Of a stretch of DNA of 64,000 nt, positions 8,589-19,427 are shown in pieces. The notes under the pieces were generated by a model. That model saw nothing but the letters and a program-made list of their open reading frames with translations, had not been told where the DNA came from and searched no databases. Position numbers and translations under genes: made by a program. Every line of letters starts with the position of its first letter. Position 1 is the stretch's first letter. The stretch is from the NCBI RefSeq assembly GCF_000317835.1, contig NC_019793.1, positions 186,001 to 250,000 on the forward strand, given 5' to 3'. This stretch comes from Deinococcus peraridilitoris DSM 19664. GTDB lineage: Bacteria > Deinococcota > Deinococci > Deinococcales > Deinococcaceae.

Positions 8589-9200
8589 TCATCCTGCGGG
8601 CGCAGACGGCTCGACTGGCCTGGTAGGCGCGCTGTCAGCCGCGCTTGCCGTGAGGTGCGCGAGAACCCCGTGGGCCGCCTGTTCGGCTGACAGGTGCGTC
8701 GTGTCGAGCGTCAGGAGGTCCGGGTGATCGGGTACGAGCAGGGTGTGCTGGGTCAAGTAATGATCGAGGACCTCCACCGAGCGGGCTTTGAGCCGCTCTG
8801 CCCGTTCGGGAGTGATAATGCGCCGCCGAAGCTCGTGTTCCTCGCAAGTCAGGAGCACGGGCAGAAACACCGCGTTCCTGTGGCGTGCGATTTCTTCGAC
8901 CTGGCTGAAGATCAGGCGATCGTTTTCGCTTTCGACGAGCATGTTGGTCATGATGTAACCAAGGTGCGCGGGCGCAACGCTCGTCATGGCTTCGAAAACG
9001 GCCGCCCGGACCCGCCGGACGAGTGGGCGGGTTCCGTCGGGCAGAGGGGTGACCCCATCCGCGCCGACCACGTGAAAAATTGGGTCGTTGATCAGGTGGT
9101 TGTCCACGACACGCCATCCCGTCCGGCGGGCCATCGTACGTGCGACGCTCAGCTTGCCGACGCCAGGCCAGCCAAGCAGGTAGACCAGCGGTGAATTCAT
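8589..9200 (-). CDS. P-loop kinase-like NTPase
   Basis: A roughly 203-residue cytoplasmic protein that begins with a Walker A motif, LLGWPGVGKLSVA. The rest resembles small AAA-type nucleotide kinase folds such as shikimate, gluconate or zeta-toxin-like kinases, including a likely lid region rich in Arg (LRRRIITPERAERLKAR). No family-specific substrate motif is visible. Two ATGs are adjacent; I choose the second (9200), which lies 6 bases after TAACCT, the usual spacing of leaderless genes in this window. Confidence 0.7.
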   Translation of the reverse strand: MNSPLVYLLGWPGVGKLSVARTMARRTGWRVVDNHLINDPIFHVVGADGVTPLPDGTRPLVRRVRAAVFEAMTSVAPAHLGYIMTNMLVESENDRLIFSQVEEIARHRNAVFLPVLLTCEEHELRRRIITPERAERLKARSVEVLDHYLTQHTLLVPDHPDLLTLDTTHLSAEQAAHGVLAHLTASAADSAPTRPVEPSAPAG

Positions 9201-9351
9201 CATCTGAGGTTAAGGCATGGAGGACCGAACGGCGTCGCCTTTGAGCGGGCGGTTCGCCGGAAACCAGGTGGCCTTCACGGCTTGTACACGTTTGCACCAG
9301 TCCCCGCAGACGACCTGCTCAGGCGGCGGACAATCGTTCTAGACTGTCTGG

Positions 9352-10419
<1,068 letters not shown>

Positions 10420-10432
10420 ACGCAGAAAGGCA

Positions 10433-10475
10433 GGCGCAGGACGACCGCGCACATTGCTTTCGGTCCTCCTGCGCC
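10433..10475. terminator. Terminator between convergent genes
   Basis: A 14-bp stem with one mismatch (10433-10446 with 10462-10475) is followed by TTTGACTTTACTT on the plus strand. It should end transcription of the App1-like gene and perhaps of the facing small gene. Confidence 0.7.
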
Positions 10476-10482
10476 TTTGACT

Positions 10483-10794
10483 TTACTTGTCGAACTTCTG
10501 GTAGCCGGCGGCGCTGCGGTGATGTGCTCCACGCGCGTAATCCAGCTGCATCTCGACATCTTCCTTCTGGCCACGCTCCAGCAGATGCTCGGGCATCCAG
10601 TAATTCAGGCGCTCGTCGTCAAGCTGGACCCAGAGCTTTTCACCGTCACGCCAGAACACGATCTGATTGAATTCGTTGCGCTCTGCCCAGGCCCGGACTT
10701 CGGCGAGAAAACGCACGGACGCGGCACTCCCGGCCTGAAAGGGCTGACCGTCCTGCTCATTACGGATTTCGACGTTCACCATGCTCTCCCCCAC
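10483..10794 (-). CDS. Small conserved-looking hypothetical protein
   Basis: This 103-residue soluble protein is unrecognised. It is acidic and basic in patches, with WRDGEKLWVQLDDERLNYWMP in the middle and a charged C-terminal half. The start at GTG 10794 is seven bases after TACGCT (10807-10802), the leaderless arrangement; an alternative ATG at 10782 has a G-rich stretch only three bases away. The convergent terminator and the divergent exonuclease gene frame it as its own transcription unit. Confidence 0.6.
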   Translation of the reverse strand: MGESMVNVEIRNEQDGQPFQAGSAASVRFLAEVRAWAERNEFNQIVFWRDGEKLWVQLDDERLNYWMPEHLLERGQKEDVEMQLDYARGAHHRSAAGYQKFDK

Positions 10795-10920
10795 GGTTCA
10801 TAGCGTAGCGCACGCGTTCTGGCCGACCATTCCATGAAGGCTTTCTTAAGTCGTCGGCTGCAGGGCCGGACAACGGTAGCCCTGGAGCCAGCACGCACGT
10901 CAGGCCCGTATGCTGGACGG

Positions 10921-11772
10921 GTGATTCCTGGCCCCTCCGCTCACCACGAACCCGATCTCACAGGCCGGCCGCTCAGGGTTACCACGTTGAATGTCAACGG
11001 GTTGCGCTCCGCCCTGCGCAAAGGCCTGCTCGACTGGCTTGAGCGCGAACAAAGCGACGTGGTGCTGCTGCAGGAGGTCCGCGCCGATCCTCACCCGGAG
11101 GTGTTCGCGCCCCTGGGCTATTTCAGCAGCTGGTCACCCGCGCAGAAGGCCGGCTACAGTGGCGTCGCCGTGCTGTCACGACGTGCGCCGGACGCAGTTG
11201 AGGTCGGCGTGCTGCACGACGCTTACGACGCCGAAGGGCGGGTGCTGTTGACCCGATTCGGACCACTTCAGGTGGTGAGCGTGTACGTTCCGAGCGGCAG
11301 TTCCGGTGAAGCGCGCCAGCAATTCAAAGAAGAATTTCTGAAACACTTCCACGCCTGGACCCGCGAGCGGCTCGCGCGTGGCCCAATGCTGCTGGGCGGC
11401 GATCTCAATATCGCCCACCAGAACATCGATCTTAAGAACTGGCGCAGCAACCAGAAGAATTCGGGCTTTTTGCCGCAGGAGCGTCGGTGGCTGACCGAGT
11501 ATCTGGCGCTGGGACTGCGTGACACCCACCGCGACTCGCTCGGCGAACGCGCCGAGTACACCTGGTGGTCAAACCGGGGCAACGCGTACAGCAACGACGT
11601 GGGCTGGCGCCTGGATTACCTGCTGTCGGGCGGGCTCACACTCGGTAATGTGCGGGCAGACCGGGAAGCGCGGCTCAGCGATCACGCACCTTTAACTGGA
11701 GAGTTGCTCGGTGCACCGGACCTGTCGCTGCTCCTGCGGCCTGGGCCGCCGGACACGCCTGGAGTTCCATGA
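10921..11772 (+). CDS. xthA: Exodeoxyribonuclease III (AP endonuclease)
   Basis: A 283-residue member of the exonuclease III/endonuclease-exonuclease-phosphatase family, active in base excision repair at abasic sites and blocked 3' ends. Visible motifs are LNVNGLRSA (Asn ligand), LLQEVRA (metal Glu), the Tyr of VYVPSG, GGDLNIAH (Asp and Asn), LDYLL and SDHAPL (catalytic His), in the expected order. A longer ORF opens at 10834, but I start at GTG 10921: TATGCT lies at 10909-10914, six bases before it, and homology begins only beyond this point. About 25 residues follow the catalytic His, a short Pro-rich tail. Confidence 0.9.
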   Translation: MIPGPSAHHEPDLTGRPLRVTTLNVNGLRSALRKGLLDWLEREQSDVVLLQEVRADPHPEVFAPLGYFSSWSPAQKAGYSGVAVLSRRAPDAVEVGVLHDAYDAEGRVLLTRFGPLQVVSVYVPSGSSGEARQQFKEEFLKHFHAWTRERLARGPMLLGGDLNIAHQNIDLKNWRSNQKNSGFLPQERRWLTEYLALGLRDTHRDSLGERAEYTWWSNRGNAYSNDVGWRLDYLLSGGLTLGNVRADREARLSDHAPLTGELLGAPDLSLLLRPGPPDTPGVP

Positions 11773-11816
11773 CAAACGTGTAGGCTGCCCAAAGCGCGTC
11801 CGGACGCACCGAATGC

Positions 11817-11822
11817 TATACT
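11817..11822 (+). promoter_or_regulatory. Candidate -10 box for rnr
   Basis: TATACT at 11817-11822 would start transcription near 11829 and leave a leader of about 180 nt before rnr. No good -35 element is present, and I see no known RNA element in the leader. Confidence 0.35.
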
Positions 11823-12008
11823 GCCGTTGGCCGAGACGGGCGCGGCGCGAAGCCTTGCGCCCCGGCACAGCCGCCTGCACTCACCCGAGTTCGCCCGTCA
11901 TGACGGTGCGCAAGGTGCTCTTTCTCTCTGGGCAAGTTCGTAGTGAATGTTCGAGAAGGGCTGCCTTTGCCGGGTGATGTTCAAGATGCTGGAACCCATA
12001 GGTGTTGA

Positions 12009-15000
12009 ATGCCGCAAAACAAGAAGGATGTCGCGGCCCCGAAGCGAAAAGCGCAGGCCAAGAAGCCCGCATCGCCCGGAGCAGCCGCTCAAAGTACCGC
12101 GAAACGCCAGCGCCAGGTGAAGGTCGCAGACGCGGTACCCCAAACTCTCCCTGAGACGCCCGAAACGGCGTCGGGAACCTCTCCCCGTCCGAAGCGTGGA
12201 CGGAAAATTGCGCCTGTCGCAAACAGCCCAATCGACACCCCGACCCCTACGCCTACGGGCGAAATCAGCGCCTTACCCACCGGCACCGAGGCGCCCGTCA
12301 AACCCGCACGCAAGACTCGCCGCAGCGCCGTGCCGACAGCGTTGCCCGAAAGTCCCGATCCTTCCGTGGACAGCGTGGCCGAAGCACAAGCTGGCGCCGC
12401 CTTACAGAACGAAACCGCCCCAGAGGTGGCCGTTCAGATCGAGGAGGCGCCCAGCAAACCCGCGCGCCGTGGACGCAAACCACGTCAGGAAGCCGTTCGG
12501 GTGGTCCCTGAGGCTGCAGACCCCACCCCAGCAGCGGCCCCGTCTGAGGACACGTCGCTGCCCGCAAGGGTGGCCGAAGCCGCGCAGGTGTCCGTGGAGA
12601 CGGGCGTGACCGTACGTCCAAAACCACGCCGGGGACGCGGTGCAAAAGCAAGCGACGAAGAGCTCCCTGCGGCGCTCTCCGAACCGGTAACACTGGCACC
12701 CTCCGCCACGGATTCGGCACAGGACGCCGACGCGCCCGCTGCGACTCCGACCTCCAAAGCCAAACGGGGCAAACGCACCACCAAACCACAAGTCGAGGCG
12801 TCCCCCACACGACGCGGCCGCAAAACCAAGGCAGCCGGACGCGACGAAGCTAGCCTGTCCGATACTGCAGGTGCCGCGAGCCCATTACCGGCCGCCGAGC
12901 TTAGCCACACCGAAGCCGACCTCGATACGCCGTTCACTCCCGACGAGTCGGATCTGCCGCTCGAAGTGGGCCCGATGCTCAACGAGCGTGAAGCGCGCGA
13001 ACTGCTGCTGCAGGTCATGCGCAAACAGGACCGTCCGTTGCACGTGCGTGACCTCGAGCGCCTGCTTTCACGTCGCGAGCGTGAAAGTATCGGCTCACGA
13101 GCCGAGATCGAGGGCCTGCTGGAGCGCTTCGTGGCCTCCGGGGACCTTGTGCGGACGCGCAAACGCACCTACGGTCTGCCCGACGCCATGAACCTGGTCA
13201 AGGGGCGCTTTCAGTCCTCGGCGAGTGGCTTTGGCTTTCTGATTCCCGAAGCGGGCGGAGACGACTATTACGTCGCGCCCGAATCCACCCTGGAAGCCTG
13301 GAATGGAGACATCGTGCTGGTCCGCCCCGAAGGCCGGGTGCGCCGTGGCGAGTCTCCTCGCGCCACGGTCGTGCGGGTATTGCAGCGCGCACATTCCCGT
13401 CTGGTTGGCTCGTTGGAGCACAGCAAGGGTTACGCCCTGCTGAAGTCCGACGACAGCCGCGTCAAACACCGGGTGCTGCTGATGCCCGAAGGCACCGAGG
13501 GTGTCCCGACAGGTGCCCGCGTGCTGGCAGAACTGTTCTGGCCCGAAACCACCGGTGAAGATGAGGTGTTCGGACGCATCACCAAAGTGCTGGGCGAAAC
13601 TGACGATCCGGAAACCGAAACGCAGGCCGTGATCATCAAATTCGATCTGCGCGACGAATTTCCGCCGGAAGTGCTGCAGGAAGCCCAGGCCATTCCAGCG
13701 CGCATTCCCGAAGAGGCGCTCACGGGACGGCTGGATCTTCGCTCCTACAACATCTTCACGGTGGACGGCAAAGACGCCAAGGACTTTGACGACGCCATCC
13801 ACATCGAGCCGTCGCCGGGCGGAAACTTCGTGGTCGGCGTGCATATTGCCGACGTTTCGCACTACGTGAAGGCGGGTGGGCCCCTGGACCGCGAAGCGTA
13901 CCTGCGCGCCACGAGCGTCTACCTGCCCGGACATGTGCTGCCGATGCTGCCCGAGCACCTCAGCAACGGTGTGTGCAGCCTCGTGCCGAACGAGGACCGC
14001 CTGACCCTGTCCGCCATGATCGAGGTGAGCGCCGACGGCGACGTGTTGAACGTGCAGCTGACACCTTCGGTGATTCGCTCGCAGGCCCGGCTGACCTACG
14101 ACGAAGTGCAGGCTTACAGCGAGGGAGTCGCTACCCTGCCCGAACACGCCCGCAAGGTCGAAGGCGACCTGCACCTGCTGCTCAAACTCACTTCGCGCAT
14201 GCGGCAAAAGCGTCTGCGTGAAGGCAGTCTCGACTTCAAGCTGCGTGAAGTCAAGGTCGACGTGGACAAGGAAGGCAACCTCCAGCTCATTCCCATCCGC
14301 GAGGAAACTGCGCGCGGCATGATCGAGGACCTCATGCTGCTCGCCAACAAGGTTGTGGCGCGCTTCATGCTGGAACAGAACGCACCTGCGCTGTACCGTG
14401 TGCACGAAGAGCCCACCCTGGGACGCTTCGGCGAGGTCAGTGCCGCGCTGGCGCGCATGGGCGTCGTGCTGGGTGAAGAGCCTACCCCGCAGGCGTATCA
14501 AGCGGCGCTCAAGAAGGTTCGCGGCACGCCGCAGGAAACCGTCGTGAACACCTTGCTGCTGCGTAGCCTCAAGCAGGCGCGCTACACCGGTGAGAACCTC
14601 GGGCACTTCGGACTCGCCTTCGAGGAGTACCTGCACTTCACGTCCCCGATCCGCCGCTACCCCGACCTGATCGTTCACCGCGCCCTGCGCGCCGCCCTGC
14701 AGGGCAAAACGCACGGCACGACGATGAACGAGTTGCGAGGGCAGCTTCCCCAGATGGGCGATCATACCAGCGAGCGCGAACGCAGCGCGGCTGAGGCCGA
14801 ACGCGACCTCACCAAGTACTACCAGGCCAAGTGGGCACAGGCACATCTCGGTGAAAGCTTTGACGGCACCGTCAGCGGCGTCACGAGCTTCGGACTGTTC
14901 GTCGCCCTGGAAAACGGGGTCGAGGGCCTGCTGCACATCAGCAATCTCGACGACGACTACTACTTCTTCCTGGAAGACGCCTTGATGCTCAAGGGGCGCT

Positions 15001-15716
15001 CTTCCGGCCGGACTTACCGAATGGGTGACCAGGTGCGCATCACCATTGCACAGGTCAATCCCCTGGGACGTCAGATCGATTTTTCGCAGGAGACCGACAT
15101 GACCGATGATGGCGTCAAGCCACGCGCCCGCAAGCGCGGCGAACGCGAGCAGGAACGCGCCGCCGACCGTGCAGTGCGCATTACCGAACGTCCCCCCCGA
15201 CTGGCTGCCCTCGACGAGCAGCGTCAGAACAACGGGCCATCCACCCCACGCGTCGCTGCGGCCGAACCTCGGGGGCGTAGCGATGACCGACGTGGTCGCG
15301 TCGGTCGGGGCCAGCCGAGTGAGCGTCTCGCCCCGCCTGCCCGCACACCGGAACGAGGCGAGCGCGGTGGCAAGCGGCGCGTCGTAACCCTGGACCGTCC
15401 TCGCAACGAACACAACCGCCCGGTGGCCGTGACGGTTCAACGCATGTACTTCGGTGACTGGAGCAGCGAAAACCTGCGTGAAGACGAAGGGCAGGGCGGC
15501 ACCAATCCCAACGGCTACCGTCGCCCGAGTGGCCCCAGACCACAGCAGGGACCGCAGTCCCGTGGCCCGTCGCAAGGTCCCCGCAACGCTGCGCCGCAGA
15601 GCGGTCCAGGACCAGGCGACGCCCAGGCCGCTGCCGCGCCTGCGGGTGACGGCGACCGCAACCGTCGCCGCCGCCGCCGCCGGGGACGCGGCAACGGCAA
15701 AGGCAGCGGCGAGTAA
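12009..15716 (+). CDS. rnr: Ribonuclease R with long disordered extensions
   Basis: A 1235-residue 3'-5' exoribonuclease of the RNase II/RNB family, used in turnover of structured RNA and rRNA quality control. The first 320 residues are low-complexity Ala/Pro/Lys/Arg sequence with repeated basic clusters such as RRGRKPR. A winged-helix region follows (about 325-395), then cold-shock-like RNA-binding domains (about 396-540), the RNB catalytic core with KDAKDFDDAIHIE near 588, and an S1 domain near 948-1020 (VSGVTSFGLFVALENG). The tail of about 200 residues is rich in Arg, Gly and Pro. The start is the ATG after AGGTG. Enterobacterial RNase R is about 800 residues, so the extensions are notable and may bind RNA. 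Confidence 0.92.
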   Translation: MPQNKKDVAAPKRKAQAKKPASPGAAAQSTAKRQRQVKVADAVPQTLPETPETASGTSPRPKRGRKIAPVANSPIDTPTPTPTGEISALPTGTEAPVKPARKTRRSAVPTALPESPDPSVDSVAEAQAGAALQNETAPEVAVQIEEAPSKPARRGRKPRQEAVRVVPEAADPTPAAAPSEDTSLPARVAEAAQVSVETGVTVRPKPRRGRGAKASDEELPAALSEPVTLAPSATDSAQDADAPAATPTSKAKRGKRTTKPQVEASPTRRGRKTKAAGRDEASLSDTAGAASPLPAAELSHTEADLDTPFTPDESDLPLEVGPMLNEREARELLLQVMRKQDRPLHVRDLERLLSRRERESIGSRAEIEGLLERFVASGDLVRTRKRTYGLPDAMNLVKGRFQSSASGFGFLIPEAGGDDYYVAPESTLEAWNGDIVLVRPEGRVRRGESPRATVVRVLQRAHSRLVGSLEHSKGYALLKSDDSRVKHRVLLMPEGTEGVPTGARVLAELFWPETTGEDEVFGRITKVLGETDDPETETQAVIIKFDLRDEFPPEVLQEAQAIPARIPEEALTGRLDLRSYNIFTVDGKDAKDFDDAIHIEPSPGGNFVVGVHIADVSHYVKAGGPLDREAYLRATSVYLPGHVLPMLPEHLSNGVCSLVPNEDRLTLSAMIEVSADGDVLNVQLTPSVIRSQARLTYDEVQAYSEGVATLPEHARKVEGDLHLLLKLTSRMRQKRLREGSLDFKLREVKVDVDKEGNLQLIPIREETARGMIEDLMLLANKVVARFMLEQNAPALYRVHEEPTLGRFGEVSAALARMGVVLGEEPTPQAYQAALKKVRGTPQETVVNTLLLRSLKQARYTGENLGHFGLAFEEYLHFTSPIRRYPDLIVHRALRAALQGKTHGTTMNELRGQLPQMGDHTSERERSAAEAERDLTKYYQAKWAQAHLGESFDGTVSGVTSFGLFVALENGVEGLLHISNLDDDYYFFLEDALMLKGRSSGRTYRMGDQVRITIAQVNPLGRQIDFSQETDMTDDGVKPRARKRGEREQERAADRAVRITERPPRLAALDEQRQNNGPSTPRVAAAEPRGRSDDRRGRVGRGQPSERLAPPARTPERGERGGKRRVVTLDRPRNEHNRPVAVTVQRMYFGDWSSENLREDEGQGGTNPNGYRRPSGPRPQQGPQSRGPSQGPRNAAPQSGPGPGDAQAAAAPAGDGDRNRRRRRRRGRGNGKGSGE

Positions 15717-15737
15717 GCGGGACCTTCACCTGACAGG

Positions 15738-15781
15738 GCATACAGAAACGCCGGGAACGAACTCCCGGCGTTTCTGTATGC
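15738..15781. terminator. Bidirectional terminator between rnr and accC
   Basis: A perfect 19-bp stem (15738-15756 with 15763-15781) with a 6-base loop lies between the convergent rnr and accC genes. Each arm carries a TTTCTGTATGC-like edge on one strand or the other. Confidence 0.8.
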
Positions 15782-15833
15782 ACGTCTTATACGAACTGTC
15801 GTTCACTGGCGAAAAAGTCAACGCAACCTGGTG

Positions 15834-17171
<1,338 letters not shown>

Positions 17172-17183
17172 AGCAGTAAGCCC

Positions 17184-17278
17184 TCAGCTTTCAGGTGCGC
17201 GCGTTCAGTGGGCCAGCCACCCTAAACCGTCAGCCCCAGCATGGGCTGGGGCATTCACGGCCGACAGTTGAAAGCTGA
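17184..17278. repeat. Nested inverted-repeat element between accB and accC
   Basis: Ten-base arms TCAGCTTTCA (17184-17193) and TGAAAGCTGA (17269-17278) enclose a tight hairpin of two 8-base arms (GCCCCAGC, 17233-17240; GCTGGGGC, 17245-17252). The element fills nearly the whole accB-accC gap. It looks like a small dispersed non-coding repeat or mRNA-processing structure. No second copy is visible in this window. Confidence 0.45.
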
Positions 17279-17284
17279 CCGCCC

Positions 17285-17779
17285 TTACTCGATGACAAAG
17301 AGCGTCTGACCGTACTCGACGGGCTCGGCGTTCTTCACCAGAATTTGTTTGACGGTTCCTGCGGTCTCGGACTCAATCTCATTCATCAGCTTCATCGCTT
17401 CGATGATGCACAACACCTGCCCGACTTCCACGCGGTCGCCCACCTTGACAAAAGGTGGCATCTCCGGTGACGACGCGGCGTAGAACGTGCCCACGATCGG
17501 GGCCTTGACGGGCGTACCGCTCGCAGCAGCAGCGGGAACAGCGCTCGCTTCCGCATTGGCCGTGGGAACGCTGACGGGTGTGGGCACGGGCGCCGCAACC
17601 GGAGCGCTCACCGGAGCACTCACGGGTGCTTGAACGGGCGCAGGCACCCCATACACCACCGGAGCGCCATCCGGGCCACGTTTGACGTTCAGCTCGTACT
17701 CACCGGTCTTGAGTCCAAATTCACGCACGTCGGCTGCAATAAGCGCGTCGAGGATGCGCTTGAGGTCACGGGGATCCAT
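17285..17779 (-). CDS. accB: Acetyl-CoA carboxylase biotin carboxyl carrier protein
   Basis: A 164-residue carrier protein for the acetyl-CoA carboxylase complex. The C-terminal biotinyl domain has the attachment motif EAMKLMNEI, with biotin expected on K130. A flexible linker of Ala/Pro/Val (about 45-90) joins it to an N-terminal helix that binds AccC. The ATG directly abuts the efp stop (TGAATG), so translation is coupled to efp. Everything is normal for the family except the strongly repetitive [12 protein letters not shown] linker. Confidence 0.95.
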   Translation of the reverse strand: MDPRDLKRILDALIAADVREFGLKTGEYELNVKRGPDGAPVVYGVPAPVQAPVSAPVSAPVAAPVPTPVSVPTANAEASAVPAAAASGTPVKAPIVGTFYAASSPEMPPFVKVGDRVEVGQVLCIIEAMKLMNEIESETAGTVKQILVKNAEPVEYGQTLFVIE

Positions 17780-18337
17780 TCAGGCCCGCCCGAGGTACTC
17801 GCCGGTGCGGGTATCGACCTTGATACTGGCGTCCTGGTCGACGAACAACGGCACCTGCACGACAGCTCCAGATTCCAGGGTGGCGGGTTTGGTGCCGCCT
17901 GAGACGGTATCACCACGCACACCAGGGTCCGTCTGGGTAATTTTCAGGATGACCTGGTTGGGCAGGGAAATCTTGAGGGGCTTTTCGCGGAACATCTGCA
18001 CCTCGACTTCCATGTTTTCCTTCATGAACCGCGCCGCGTCACCGGCCAGCACAGGCGGCAGGCTGATCTGATCGTAGGTCTCCATGTCCATGAAGATGTA
18101 GTCCTCACCGTCCTTGTAGAGGTACTGCATCGGCTTGGTCTCCACATAGATGTCCTGCAGCTTCTCACCGCTGTTGAAGGTCCGGTCAACGATTGAGCCG
18201 CTTTCCATGTTGCGGAACTTCGTGACCACCTTGGCGCCTCCGCGCCCCATCTTGAGGTGCGAGTACTCCAGGCACTCCCACAATCCGCCGTCCATTTCGA
18301 CTTTCGTACCGTTTCGCAGGTCTGTCACACTGATCAT
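17780..18337 (-). CDS. efp: Translation elongation factor P
   Basis: A 185-residue factor that relieves ribosome stalling at proline runs. Three beta-barrel domains are expected; the domain I tip loop reads KMGRGGAKV with Arg at position 32, where E. coli has the beta-lysylated Lys34. Thermus EF-P is similar. The C-terminal signature GVRGDTVSGGTKPATLESG is intact. I start at ATG 18337, behind TGGAGGAG, rather than at the longer frame. It heads the efp-accB-accC operon, a linkage seen in many bacteria. Confidence 0.95.
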   Translation of the reverse strand: MISVTDLRNGTKVEMDGGLWECLEYSHLKMGRGGAKVVTKFRNMESGSIVDRTFNSGEKLQDIYVETKPMQYLYKDGEDYIFMDMETYDQISLPPVLAGDAARFMKENMEVEVQMFREKPLKISLPNQVILKITQTDPGVRGDTVSGGTKPATLESGAVVQVPLFVDQDASIKVDTRTGEYLGRA

Positions 18338-18371
18338 TTGAAAAACTCCTCCAGTTGAAAGGTCCGGTGCC

Positions 18372-19346
18372 TCAAGCCGTCGTGGTTTTACCGTGCGGCT
18401 CAGGCTCCTGCAACTCTGTGATTTCAGGCCGCAAACCCACGGAATGAATGTACCCCAGGTATTCACTGCCCGTCAGCGCCCGCCGCTCGCCCGACAGTGC
18501 CACGAAAAATGCCTCCATGACATTGGTTCCAAAACTCCGGCCGCCCAGGCGCGGTGTGGTGGTGATCAGCCGCTTCACGCCCGCGTTCCTGGCCCACTCG
18601 ACGTCCTCATGCGTGGTGGTATTGGTCAGGATGGTCTTGCCGTCCAGACGATCGGGGGCAAAACGGCGGATGAGCAGGAAGTCACCCGCGATAACCTCGG
18701 CCCAGTCGTAGTAGCGCGTACTTTTGCCTTGTACGCTCTTCTCCTGCTTGTCGCCGGTCGGATAAAACCACTGAAAGGGAAGCTGCGTGGTGACGGGCAA
18801 GAGCAGGTGTGCCGCCCGTCTGAGCGTCCCAATCGAGCGGATCGGAAAATCGAGCCCCATCGTGAAGACGATGTCACCGTAGAGCACGTCTGCAAGCGCG
18901 TCCGAGAGTGCCTCGGCCATGCCGAACCGGTCGACGGCCGCGACCATCAGGGTCTTGCGACCGCGCCAGTGCACCGTACTTTCCAGTTGCCGTACCGCCT
19001 CGCGTTCCAGCGTGTGCTTGAGCCCAGAGCCGTCGAGCAGCGGGGTCACCTTGGCATTGGCCGCCAGTCGGGCAATGTCACGGAAGCTGTAGCGCCGGTC
19101 CCCGGCCACGATATACAGGTCCGTGCCCCCCAGGCCGAACGCGTCCACGCGCCCGTCGAGCGCAGCGAGCAATTCTCCTGCACGGCGCAGATCGCCATCG
19201 GTTCCAAGACGCTCAAGCACGAATTTCTGCCCCAGCACCTCGGTTTCCTGGCGCGAATCACGTTTGCTGGAGCCGATCGAAACGCTGACGACATGCTTGT
19301 ATCCACTCGGAGCGGGAGTCCACTGAGAAAGCAGGGGTCTGGTCAT
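18372..19346 (-). CDS. Uncharacterised Rossmann-like protein (named quinate 5-dehydrogenase in related genomes)
   Basis: A 324-residue cytoplasmic protein. It begins with VVSVSIGSSKRD and has DAFGLGGTDLYI (about 73-84), but no textbook GxGxxG dinucleotide loop. To my memory, close relatives in Deinococcus are labelled quinate 5-dehydrogenase on weak similarity; I see no shikimate or quinate pathway gene nearby. The gene ends 34 bp before efp. A TATGAT box lies 12 bases before its ATG. It may be co-transcribed with efp-accB-accC, since no terminator separates them. Treat the function as unknown. Confidence 0.6.
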   Translation of the reverse strand: MTRPLLSQWTPAPSGYKHVVSVSIGSSKRDSRQETEVLGQKFVLERLGTDGDLRRAGELLAALDGRVDAFGLGGTDLYIVAGDRRYSFRDIARLAANAKVTPLLDGSGLKHTLEREAVRQLESTVHWRGRKTLMVAAVDRFGMAEALSDALADVLYGDIVFTMGLDFPIRSIGTLRRAAHLLLPVTTQLPFQWFYPTGDKQEKSVQGKSTRYYDWAEVIAGDFLLIRRFAPDRLDGKTILTNTTTHEDVEWARNAGVKRLITTTPRLGGRSFGTNVMEAFFVALSGERRALTGSEYLGYIHSVGLRPEITELQEPEPHGKTTTA

Positions 19347-19384
19347 GGCGCGCTCGAAATCATATCAGATGAGAGCCCAGCAGA

Positions 19385-19416
19385 AGAGCAAGGCGCATAT
19401 CTCCTCGCCTTGCTCT
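19385..19416 (-). terminator. Terminator after gdhB
   Basis: An 11-bp perfect stem (19385-19395 with 19406-19416) follows the gdhB stop on the minus strand. It lacks a T-run but separates gdhB from the promoter of the next gene. Confidence 0.6.
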
Positions 19417-19427
19417 CCCGGGGTATG

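Noticed and set aside
11827..11937. An open frame from a TTG four bases after TATACT, upstream of rnr
   Set aside because: Spacing is too short for the leaderless pattern, the start codon is weak and the frame does not reach rnr.
13095..15575. An 826-codon open frame antisense to rnr
   Set aside because: It is the complement of a strongly conserved RNase R gene with clear domains. High GC keeps opposite frames open.
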